A DNA stretch of 64,000 bases from Pseudopyrenochaeta lycopersici (lineage: Eukaryota; Ascomycota; Dothideomycetes; Pleosporales; Pseudopyrenochaetaceae), in NCBI GenBank assembly GCA_003313425.1, contig NHZP01000003.1:682001-746000 (forward strand). Direction: 5' to 3'. The position numbers and the translations under genes are program-made. Shown here piece by piece: positions 47,711 to 56,526 of this stretch (positions are counted from its first letter, which is position 1; every line of letters begins with the position of its first letter). The notes below the pieces were generated by a model. The model was not told the origin of the DNA, did no database searches, and was given only the letters and a program-made list of their open reading frames with translations.

Positions 47711-48380
47711 ATGAAGTTATACTTGCTTGCTTTTATTGGTCTGGCTGTGGCCGCTCCTGTCTTCCGTAAGAGTTAGTGTCCTATTCCTTACTTCTGTGTT
47801 GACATTTTATCCAAGAGACTCGCCAGGAGGAGGTTGAGGCGTACAACGCCCTAGGTGAGAACCCTACTCAAGTCGAGTCCAACGAGGGGGTTGATCTCCT
47901 GGCGCCTCGTATTGGATACAAGCGAGAGGAGGAGGTAGAGGCATATAACGCCCTTGGAGAGAACCCTACTCAAGTCGAGTCCAATGATGGTGTGGATCTA
48001 CTTGCGCCTCGTATTGGATATAAGCGGCAGGAAGAAGTAGAGGCATATAATGCTCTCGGAGAGAACCCGACTCAGGTTGAGTCTAATGATGGCGTTGACC
48101 TCCTCGCGCCTCGTATTGGATATAAGCGGCAGGAAGAAGTAGAGGCGTATAACGCCCTTGGAGAAAACCCCACTCAAGTTGAGTCAAACGATGGAGTTGA
48201 CCTCCTCGCTCCACGCATCGGATATAAGCGACAGGAGGAGGTAGAAGCGTACAACGCTCTTGGAGAAAACCCAACCCAGGTTGAATCTAATGATGGCGTT
48301 GACCTACTCGCTCCCCGCATCGGTAAGATGAGATTTTGAGTTTTCTATGACACATGTGCTGAAAGTGAACAGGCTACTAA
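47711..48380 (+). CDS. secreted repeat precursor of a putative UstYa-type RiPP
   Basis: Predicted 189 residues in three exons (47711-47765, 47816-48322, 48373-48380; both introns 50 nt starting GTAAGA). The N-terminus MKLYLLAFIGLAVAAPVF is a signal peptide. From residue 21 come five 34-residue repeats starting QEEVEAYNALG, through NPTQVESN, and ending DLLAPRIGY-Lys-Arg; Lys-Arg is a Kex2 site. The fifth repeat has no Lys-Arg: the 8-nt last exon adds the Tyr and then the stop codon, so the protein ends exactly on the repeat's Tyr. Unspliced, it would end in KMRF instead. This is the layout of ustiloxin/epichloecyclin-type precursors. I do not recognise the repeat. The candidate core is (LL)APRIGY; the other Tyr (YNALG) is an alternative. 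Confidence 0.88.
47821..48322 (+). repeat. 102-bp coding tandem repeat, five units
   Basis: Units start at 47821, 47923, 48025, 48127 and 48229; the last is interrupted by the second intron. Protein copies are identical apart from Gln to Glu at the second position of unit 2 and Glu for Asp in unit 1. Third codon positions differ freely: the Pro of NPTQ is CCT, CCT, CCG, CCC and CCA. So the peptide, not just the DNA, is held constant. Confidence 0.97.
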
Positions 48381-48855
48381 ATGCCCAAGGAGGAGATTAC
48401 CTATTCACTACAGAGAAAGATGCAAGTATAGGTTTTCGACCTAGTTTAGATAGCTTAGCTTCGAGTTGTTCACTGGAGGACGTGGAAAATAGGGAGGATA
48501 ACGCTCGTTTGGATATCTAGGTGTCACTCTTTAATGGTGATAGTGCAAATACCGTCTCCTAAGTGTGTAATTCTCCTATCAAATCGTGAATCGTCTTCAG
48601 AAATTGAGTGTAAGCTGCACTCATTAGGACAAACAAATTTACAACATTGAATTGACAAGCTTCCGTAACTAAGAACATTCCTAATGACGGACAGTGATCT
48701 TGGCTGCGGTGTGTTGCACGTGCATTTGCTTTCGCATGTTAAAGGAACCGATACCCCTCATGAAGGTCAACCTTTCCCGCCACACCTTCGCATTTGTCCA
48801 GCTCAGCCCTCTTCTCCAATAAGCACGGCTCGAAATCTGCTTTATTTTCAACAAG
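48381..48855. other. spacer with promoter of UstYa copy C
   Basis: 475 bp between the precursor and copy C, both rightwards. Besides the 10-mer listed separately nothing was recognised. Confidence 0.5.
48748..48757 (+). promoter_or_regulatory. shared 10-mer CCGATACCCC upstream of UstYa copy C
   Basis: Second copy of the 10-mer found before the precursor gene, here on the sense strand about 100 bp before the start codon. Candidate co-regulation site; unproven. Confidence 0.3.
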
Positions 48856-49650
48856 ATGATGCGGTCATCACAACACGAGGATTTAGATCTTGAAGGAGAT
48901 AACCGTTCTTCGACTGAGGTGGAAGAGGCACTGATTGGCGAGAAGCAGGATGAGGCATGGTACACCGAAGAATCTGGCAACCGAAGATACCAGAGAAAAT
49001 TCGCAAGTAAGAGATGGTTGATTGATGCTGCTCTATTCCTTGTTATTATCGGTCTTCTCATTGAACGCTTCAAATTCCCTCCCCATGTGTTCGAGATAAC
49101 TGGAGACGTCACTGGCTTCGCACCAGACTTCAAACGAAAAGTCATGGCCTTTCAACCAGACCTCGAATTCATTCCAGCAAACACATCAACATTCTGGGAC
49201 AAGTCCGTCCGCGATAAATGGCTCGGGATCGTTCCGCGTGGTCTCGGCTATGTGAAAGTATCAGAGCCGTCAAAATTCCACGACCTCCCAACGCCAATAC
49301 ACGACTACCCCAATGACACAGTCTTCACGACGTCTATGCCGCACCAGCTGCACTGTTTGTACAATATTCTCGAGGTGTACGCGGCGATGACATCGGAGAA
49401 CCCACATGATGTACCAACCGAGATGACCTTCCACTTGAGACATTGCTTCGAATATCTTCGTCTCAGTATCATGTGCTGTGGCGATATCGCGCTCGAAGGC
49501 GCGCAAACTTCGTTTCCGAAAGGTTTCCCAGGAAGTGATGGGTGGGATGCGAAGCATGTCTGTCGCGATTATGACGAAGTGAACGCTTATCTGGACAAGA
49601 ATCGAGCGACTGATCGAGTGTGGATCGGAGGAGCAGATGATATTCATTAA
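48856..49650 (+). CDS. UstYa-family (DUF3328) oxidase, copy C
   Basis: Intronless, 264 residues. Acidic N-terminus (HEDLDLEGDNRSSTEVEEAL), one membrane helix (WLIDAALFLVIIGLLIERF), then the lumenal domain with WLGIVPRGLGYVKV, and the two signatures HQLHC (163-167) and HLRHC (193-197) followed by FEYLRLSIMC. The spacing of 25 residues between the two motifs equals that in copy A. Two adjacent Mets (48856, 48859) can both start it. Transcribed in the same direction as the precursor 475 bp upstream. Likely partner in precursor cross-linking, by family knowledge. Confidence 0.93.
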   Translation: MMRSSQHEDLDLEGDNRSSTEVEEALIGEKQDEAWYTEESGNRRYQRKFASKRWLIDAALFLVIIGLLIERFKFPPHVFEITGDVTGFAPDFKRKVMAFQPDLEFIPANTSTFWDKSVRDKWLGIVPRGLGYVKVSEPSKFHDLPTPIHDYPNDTVFTTSMPHQLHCLYNILEVYAAMTSENPHDVPTEMTFHLRHCFEYLRLSIMCCGDIALEGAQTSFPKGFPGSDGWDAKHVCRDYDEVNAYLDKNRATDRVWIGGADDIH

Positions 49651-49836
49651 AAGTGCTTTTTCGCGATGCTAAACATGAAATACATCAGAATAGCAAAGGT
49701 TGTGCGCGTCAAGATCCTCGGTTGTGATACTGTCATGCGTTTGACAATACTGAAAGTAGATTGCTGCGAAAAGCCTCATTGGGCATATAATTAGAAATAA
49801 TCATCTGCGTCCAAGCTTGATATTATCGCAACTAAA

Positions 49837-51372
49837 TCAAAATATACTATTATCTCCACAAGTGAACGGCCCATTCAGCGTCGTATTCGGATCGTTAAAG
49901 ATGTCGATGAGTGCCTTAAGCGACGTATACAACCCTCCTGCGTTTAGGAACAGCGTCATGAGTAAAATAGAGTAGTTCAGCGCGGCTAAAGCTGTCTTCC
50001 AAGGCGAGCTCAATTGTACCTTCCAACCATTAAGGTGGAACCAAAACAGGCTTGTCAATCCAAAGGTGAACCAGCTGACGAAAATTGCCGCGCTGATGTT
50101 GAGAATTGACGAGAATATCGGAATCGCATTCGATACAACGAATGTGACGATCCAAAAGAGAGTGCCTATAGCAACCCAGAGCGTCCATGTGAAGGCATTA
50201 TGAACGTTGACTTGGTCAGGCTTCGTATTGCGCATGATGGTGATGTACATGTACTTGATAGCCGTGATGCCAATTACGAGCCCGGTACCGAGCACCGAAG
50301 GTATCAAAATACCGTACGCAATCTTTGCTGGGATCTCGGGAGCGCTGCCCAGCGCAGGAGACGTGACTGCGTCGCCGGCTAGACCGTAAACGACACATGC
50401 GACGACAATATAAACCACGACTTCAAAAGACTTTTGCATAAAAAGTGCAGGTGGGAAATCCTTTGGTGCGTTCCGCATCTCAGCCATGACAGAGATGAAG
50501 CTCTGATTTCCTGCAAAAGCGAAGGCGATGTTGAGAAGGGCATTTACAGTCTCCACAAAGGTCGGCTTGCCAACAAGTGTGACTAAAGGTGGTAATAGAG
50601 TCAGCAAAGTAGTATAGAAATATGGAATAAATGTTCTTGTACTGCTATTTAACTTACTTGAAACATCGAACCCAGGCGGGGCTTGTGGTCCAGCGACACC
50701 GAGCGCAATCATAACAATGAGAACGGCTGCAACGATGGAGATGGTGCAAATCCAACTGAATGCGGCGGCGAAAGTGAGTTTGCGTGGGATACAGAGCATC
50801 CAGCACACGATGTGCGGAAAGGCCATGAAAGCCACTGTGCAAAGAGCATGATTCGACAGCGTATTGAGAGCGACCGACATGGTGATGTTGGCCGAGGCGC
50901 AGATGAGCACTAGATTGAATATGAATGCCACGGCGAGGAAGTATTCGAAAGGCTTGCCTCCAACGTAGAGAGCGCAGTCAACGAGGTTTGTCACCATAGG
51001 GTAACGTCTGTAGAACTGAACCAAGATGTAGCCGCAATAAGTTGTAAGAGCTCCAAAGCCGAGGATTGCGATAATACCTGGTATTAAACCAAGCGTCTTG
51101 AGGGCTGAGGGTAGACTTAAAACGCCAATCCCCACCTCAATCGTGATTAAGATTACGCACGCTCGCCATCTACCCAGGGTACGATAGTTCTCTCCGCCGG
51201 CATTAGGGTACTCGTTTGCACCAGCATGACCATCGCCTGTCCATCCTGTCTGGATATTCGTGTTGTGTCCATACTCTTCTTCCAGCTCATCTTTCTCAGA
51301 TCCGGGGAAGTAGGATGGAGGATCATTCGAAGGCTCCTTCCCATCTTTCTTGAGGTAGCTTTTGAGGCCCAT
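49837..51372 (-). CDS. amino acid transporter, AAAP family (MTR-like)
   Basis: Predicted 486 residues, two exons (51372-50658 and 50582-49837). Eleven or so membrane helices, beginning with RWRACVILITIEVGIGVLSLPSALKTLG, typical of Neurospora MTR-type neutral/aromatic amino acid permeases. The 75-nt intron (donor GTAAGT, acceptor TTTAG) is a multiple of three and free of stops, so the unspliced frame is open; splicing restores DVSITLVGKPTFVETVNA, the family sequence. Start chosen at Met 51372 (MGLKSYLKKDGKEP); the frame extends to 51516. It converges on UstYa copy C, 186 bp away. It may belong to the peptide cluster or simply be its neighbour. Confidence 0.9.
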   Translation of the reverse strand: MGLKSYLKKDGKEPSNDPPSYFPGSEKDELEEEYGHNTNIQTGWTGDGHAGANEYPNAGGENYRTLGRWRACVILITIEVGIGVLSLPSALKTLGLIPGIIAILGFGALTTYCGYILVQFYRRYPMVTNLVDCALYVGGKPFEYFLAVAFIFNLVLICASANITMSVALNTLSNHALCTVAFMAFPHIVCWMLCIPRKLTFAAAFSWICTISIVAAVLIVMIALGVAGPQAPPGFDVSSKLNSSTRTFIPYFYTTLLTLLPPLVTLVGKPTFVETVNALLNIAFAFAGNQSFISVMAEMRNAPKDFPPALFMQKSFEVVVYIVVACVVYGLAGDAVTSPALGSAPEIPAKIAYGILIPSVLGTGLVIGITAIKYMYITIMRNTKPDQVNVHNAFTWTLWVAIGTLFWIVTFVVSNAIPIFSSILNISAAIFVSWFTFGLTSLFWFHLNGWKVQLSSPWKTALAALNYSILLMTLFLNAGGLYTSLKALIDIFNDPNTTLNGPFTCGDNSIF

Positions 51373-52203
51373 GGTAACCGAGTCAATGGTACCAAGGTGT
51401 GATAGGAGGACAATTGGTGCGGTGGAGTGTAACAATGTTGAGCAGAAGGCGACACTCGTTCTTATAAATGTCCTTGCCTCCTGTATCGGCCACCGCGGAT
51501 TATCCGCACCGCGCAATGTCCGCTAGTGTCCGAGTTCGACCCTTAAAACCTCTTCGTTCGATGTGTCATCTGGCATCGATAGCGGTCTCGTCTCCCCAGC
51601 TTTTGCCTACCTTTGTCGGATGCGCTTTAACTCTACCGACGCGGAGTGCATGATGCGGGGGAAATGGAGTCATCATGGCTATTCGCGGTACACCAGATTG
51701 AAGATGCCTTCTCTGCACAATGCAAGGTCGCCGGAGTGTTCAAGTTTTGATGGAGTGGGTCGCCATGAATAATAGCTCGGTGTTCAGAGGTAACAGGAAC
51801 ACTATGAGATCCACATATCACGTAAAACTCTTCGAGAAAACTTCTTTGGCCGGTATTGGCCCGCTTGGCACGGTGCTTGCGCCTCCCGAATCAGCCGCAT
51901 TATGCATGCCGATCTCATGATGGATGTCACTGCGGTCCGCGGCAAGTTTCATGGTCGTATTGAGTGCAGGAGCGTGTGCAAAAGTGGAGGTGCTTTTGAT
52001 GAGGTGACTAATGTCAGCCTTAAGCGGACGCTAGTGCGGGTGTGGCGTTGCGTCCCAGCACAACTAAGATGCCATATTTTCTAAATACTTTGTTTGGACA
52101 AGCGACTGATCATTTTTGCGGCAGCGGGAGAGCGATTGCAAGTACACGCTGTTATTTATCACCCCTATTCAAATGCCATGCATGAATCCAACATAGTATA
52201 CTT
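51373..52203. other. intergenic region
   Basis: About 830 bp between the transporter 5' end and the royal-jelly-type gene 3' end. Short frames only. A CCGATA site (minus strand, 51484-51489) lies 112 bp before the transporter. Confidence 0.45.
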
Positions 52204-53583
52204 CTATTGCAGATTGACCCTCGTTCCATTCCCTGGTAATTTCACCCGAAATAGTACAAACGGTCTCTGTCTTCGGTCCGTCCCGGGCAAGAAAGCCTTG
52301 CTGAACGCAAGTTGATTGTCAGTGAAGTATAGGTACCCATCATTTGCAACGGACACTACTTCCGTCAGCACTAAATTTAATGAAGGAATTGAAGGATGAA
52401 CGCTTACTAGTATCCACCCAACTAATCCTTGGATCCCTCGCCAATACTGCCATACTACTGTTCTGTGGATTATAGTAGCCAATTTCATTCTGTTCCATAT
52501 TCCCTGCATATATGAAGCCATTTGTGTCTGTCTCAAAACCATCACTCACACCGCGCTGCCCACGATTCTTGACGGCTGCTTGCGCCAACAGCTCAGATGA
52601 TTGACTACGATCGCGAAGCCGTTCGGTGGATACGCTGTACAACCCGCGCCCACCCACAGGGCCAAAGTATAGTTCTTCGCCGTTGGCGGAGAGAGCGATG
52701 CCGTCGCTGCCAAGGGGAACGGTGGTAAGTGGTTGATTGGGGCCTGGGATGTAGTACAACGGCTCACCCCAGACATAAGGCACGAAACCACGCTCCGCGG
52801 AGACTTCAGGGATGTTGTTCAAGTGACGCCAGGATTCGCCAGTGCCAAGATCGACGATGATAATGCCATTGCGGCCTTCACTGCTCGAGTCCGTGATATA
52901 CGCAATACCTTGCCCAGAAGCTGTGACGAAAGGTCGGAGGTCGAACCGAATGTCGTTGAGGTAGGAATCTCCAAAGGCGACAGTTGTTGGAAATACGATG
53001 GTCTTGATGATGGAATCATCCTCAATGTTCACGCCGACTAGCTTTGGGCCTCCATAACTTGCAAGTAATAAGGTTCCATCCTCAAGTTGAACACGCCCAG
53101 TATCCAGAATCCAGAGTCGATCTTTTGCGTCCAACACAACGCTCTGCACACCGATCAAATAGTCCTGGTAATTCGCGGTCGAAGGTGGTGTAGTAGTGTA
53201 ATTAACAGCGCCGCCGGGTGGACTGTTGATGCCGGCGTTCGGGTAGGGAGACTCAGTATTGTTGCCGGTGAGTTCTGCAACTTGATACTTGCTGTTGCTC
53301 CCGGTATTCGTATTGTTGGAGTCGAGACCAGCAGGGTAGTTCGAAAACTTGCGGCCACTGCGGGATACTGTGATTCCTGTTCCTCGACATAAGTGGGTCG
53401 ATTTGTGCGAGAACAAAAACTGTGCCTACCTGTAGGCCACTGGTCATAGTAAAGGTGCACGATCTCTAATGGTGCACCTGAAATACCTCTGTCTGCAAGC
53501 AATTGTTCTGCGCTTGAAAGCGCGGGCAACAAAGCGCTCAGCGCAAGTATGGTGGGCAACAACATCTGGAGGATTGCAACCAC
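52204..53583 (-). CDS. secreted major royal jelly/yellow-like protein
   Basis: Predicted 424 residues in three exons (53583-53430, 53376-52408, 52355-52204). Signal peptide MVAILQMLLPTILALSALLPALSSA. Six-bladed propeller signatures: SVVLDAKDRLWILDTGR, YLNDIRFDLR, YITDSSSEGRNGIIIVDL, DGIALSANGEELYFGPVGGR, then SVANDGYLYFTDNQL. The second acceptor (GTAG before TGTCC) was chosen because it makes WVDTMSVANDGYLYF. Fungal members of the MRJP/yellow family are secreted with no settled activity; lactonase-like propellers are related. It is next to the RiPP-like cluster but has no known link to such clusters. Confidence 0.88.
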
Positions 53584-54025
53584 GAATTATTTAGGGGCAT
53601 GTTCATGTTTTCCTTGCTCAATTTTATAGCTTCGAGCTCCATACGAACTGCAAGAATGACCTCAAGAGCTACCTGACTGCTACTTTAGCAAACCCACGCA
53701 TTCAAAGAGAGGAAGCCTTAACGTCATGTATATGTCAAGAGTATGATTTGCATTGATTCGTTGGCATGGAAGTCCATGGCATCATCTGCATTTGGCAGCT
53801 TGACGGTTGATCACCCCGCACTGCGTTGACCTTGCCTGTGGCCTCGTTCCCATGTGGGATGACTATGTACTATATGTAGTACGGTTTCACTACTTGAAAT
53901 TGCGAAATTCAAAATTGATTGCATGTCGTGGCTCGACTAGAGGATGGGTAGCTGGGAGCCATGCTAATCCATATATCGTCTACCACCCTTACCTGTAAAT
54001 TTCCCAGGCAATTCAAAAGATCCTC
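53584..54025. other. intergenic spacer
   Basis: 442 bp, AT-rich, between the royal-jelly-type 5' end and the MED17 stop codon. Nothing recognised. Confidence 0.5.
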
Positions 54026-56112
54026 TTATGCTACCCAGCTTTTAATCATCTCTCGAAGAGAGGTTGTTCCATCCTGGCCATTCCAAGTATGTGTGTGCTC
54101 AGCATCTCCAGTCAATTGTTGCTGGTTGACAGCTGTTGCCGTGATTGTCAAACTACCTTCTTGTAGTTCGACCGCAACATCTTTGGAAACGGTGGGGCCC
54201 TTTCTGCTTCCCATACTAACAATTGTGATTCTCGGATCGTTGCCCTTGATAATTGCTCGTGATGAATGCTCGCTTTTTAGCAACCTATGCGTGATGTGAA
54301 GAGAGAGGATCCAATCCACATACGACTTCACTTCTTCAACGGAGGAGAATTTCAACTGCTGAAGCAACCCAAGTTCTGTTGTTAGCGAGGATGGTAGAGT
54401 AAGTTGGTGTTCTGTGCCGAAGGTGGGCTGACCGATGATAGTACGTGTGGCTATTGTCAACTTCTCTGGCTGTGATGCCCCCAGGGTAGGCAGTGTCAAA
54501 GAAGCATTTCCATCAAATGGCTTTGTAAATATATCAAGCAAATGATCTGTCGCTGAGATGCCTTTCTTTGATGTCTCCATTAAGCCTTCAGCAAGCTTAG
54601 TCCAGGAGGTTTCTCGATTTGTATCCAATGTCGTGCTTAAGCCAGCGCTGTTTAGTGTTCTTGTGATGACTTCAAGATAGACATACAGAGAATCGACGCC
54701 TTCTAGGTGACGAAACACTGCTAAGAGAGTGCGTAGTAGTGGCGGTGGTGGCCTCTCCCGTACTCGCGCCGTTAGCGGAGGTGGGAGTTGAGATCTCCGG
54801 TGAAGGCGCATGCTGTGCTCGTGAGCGAGAAGAAGCCTTAACGCTTCGGCAACATTTTGGGCAAGCCAGTCGTGCGAATGATCCTGACTGCCAACGATAG
54901 GATCGTCGCGGGGTATGCAATCGATCAACAGCTTACGTTGTTGCAATACACTGCCTATTCGGGGTGCGTCCACATGTATGACCGAGTCTCGGAACTTGAC
55001 GCCATATGCAAGCAATTGTCGTGTTTCAAGGCTCATCTCGTGGTAGAGCTCTTCCTCGAAGAGAGAATCCCGCGCTAGCTGTATTGATCTTTCGATCGAA
55101 AGGTCCTTGACGCCAGTCTCAACAGAGAGCTGTGATGATCCTGTAATTTTTCCATTCTCGCTGATTCTCACACGGAATATCTTAGGCTTCAACCGGAGCG
55201 CCGGATCTAAAATGATACTACCATCTTTGTCCATATGCAACGGGGCAAAGCCACGGGCCTTGAAGTGGTCACTGGCTGCATCCGTGTTAGTAAAGAACAC
55301 ATAGATACATGTTCAAAGTGATATATACCTTCTGGGAGCCCATAGCGCACACCAAAGGGCACATGACGAGCATTTTGGCGCAGTCGCTGAATGGGCCATC
55401 CCTTGTCAGAGACAGACACAATCTCTTGCCAGTACTTTGTCTCCCTCCGCACCTCCTTCTCTAGCTCCTTTGCAGCCTTGAGTATTTCGTCTGCTGCAGA
55501 GTCGAGCGCCTCCATCCTAGACCCTTTCGCCACAATCTCTTGTTTGTCTCCATGCTCCCGCAGTCTTTGCATCTCATCTGGTTTACGCACGTGGAATTCA
55601 TGATTTTCTCGGCTGAGTCCGAATGAGCCAAATGGGATGCCTTGGTTTAAACCCACTTCGCGAAAGGTAGGGCTGAAGGACGTGGTAGACCGCTTGTTGG
55701 GGTCTTGGGAAAGAATGAGCGAGAGGAGGTCGAGCGCATTTTCAGCAGCGAATTTGGCCCATCTGTTACTCGTTAGTCGCTGTATGTGCTGCAGCGAGGA
55801 ACATGTCCGAGCATACTCTAAGTGACTGTGCATCTCCCTCTGCGCATTGAATATCTTCTCGAACATTTCCTGCTTAGTTGGCGTTTCCTTGTCCTTGTCG
55901 ACCTTCCCTATGCCATCTATTGCATCACCTGGAACATTTTTACCTGCAATTATATCCTCCTGCAGCGAGTTTTCCGTGATGTCGCGTAGATGGCCCCTCT
56001 CTGTTGTGAGCTGGTGAATTTGTTCGAGCAGGTCCTGCTGACTCTGCTTCTCCTTCTTCTGTGATGGCCATGGCCGCAGCGTCACTTCCTTCAATGAATC
56101 GGCCTCAGACAT
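54026..56112 (-). CDS. MED17: Mediator complex subunit 17
   Basis: Head-module subunit (Srb4) needed for RNA polymerase II transcription. Two exons (56112-55329 and 55275-54026; 53-nt intron) give 677 residues. Features: LTLRPWPS-like N-terminus, MFEKIFNAQREMHSHLEYA, WAKFAAENALDLLSLILS, KYWQEIVSVSDKGWPIQRL and, across the intron, a SDHFKARGFAPL continuation. These match fungal Med17. An earlier in-frame Met at 56133 is possible. Shares a 414-bp divergent promoter with ISN1. Confidence 0.92.
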
Positions 56113-56526
56113 GTCGCAGCTCGTGCCTTCCAAAGCGATACCGAGGATTGTTGATGTCTTGATTTGACGCGCTCGCCGCGGAGGGCCCTTGCATTAGAGG
56201 TCGGAGCTCCTCTCGGTAGCGCCCGCATTAGATCTGACCCCGTTATCGATAACTCTACCTGCACCAGCTATCATGTTGCTCGTATGAGCTTGCAATTGGA
56301 CACTCTGCTATATGAAAACGCATGTGAATTAATATCTTTACGCTCCGATTGTACCTTTACCAAGTTTCGAGCAAAGCGCCACATGTGTGTTGTGGTTTCC
56401 TTCTTCGGCTAGTAGCGGCGGTTTCCGATAAGCTTTGGGCGAACAGCTCTGGGTCACGGTGACAGCTCAGAGCTCCTGTTACTTTCGCTCTTTCTTCGCG
56501 TTCGTTTCTGGCTGAGATATACCAAG
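56113..56526. other. divergent promoter of MED17 and ISN1
   Basis: 414 bp between two genes read in opposite directions. No specific site recognised. Confidence 0.5.

Noticed and set aside
47821..48322. Regular repeats that might suggest a CRISPR array
   Set aside because: The repeats are contiguous 102-bp coding units without spacers, in frame behind a signal peptide, in a eukaryotic genome.
47992..48339. Stand-alone 115-codon frame starting in the third core
   Set aside because: It is only the downstream part of exon 2 of the precursor read through the second intron; the true start is at 47711.
54857..55078. Plus-strand frame within MED17
   Set aside because: Antisense shadow of the MED17 second exon.
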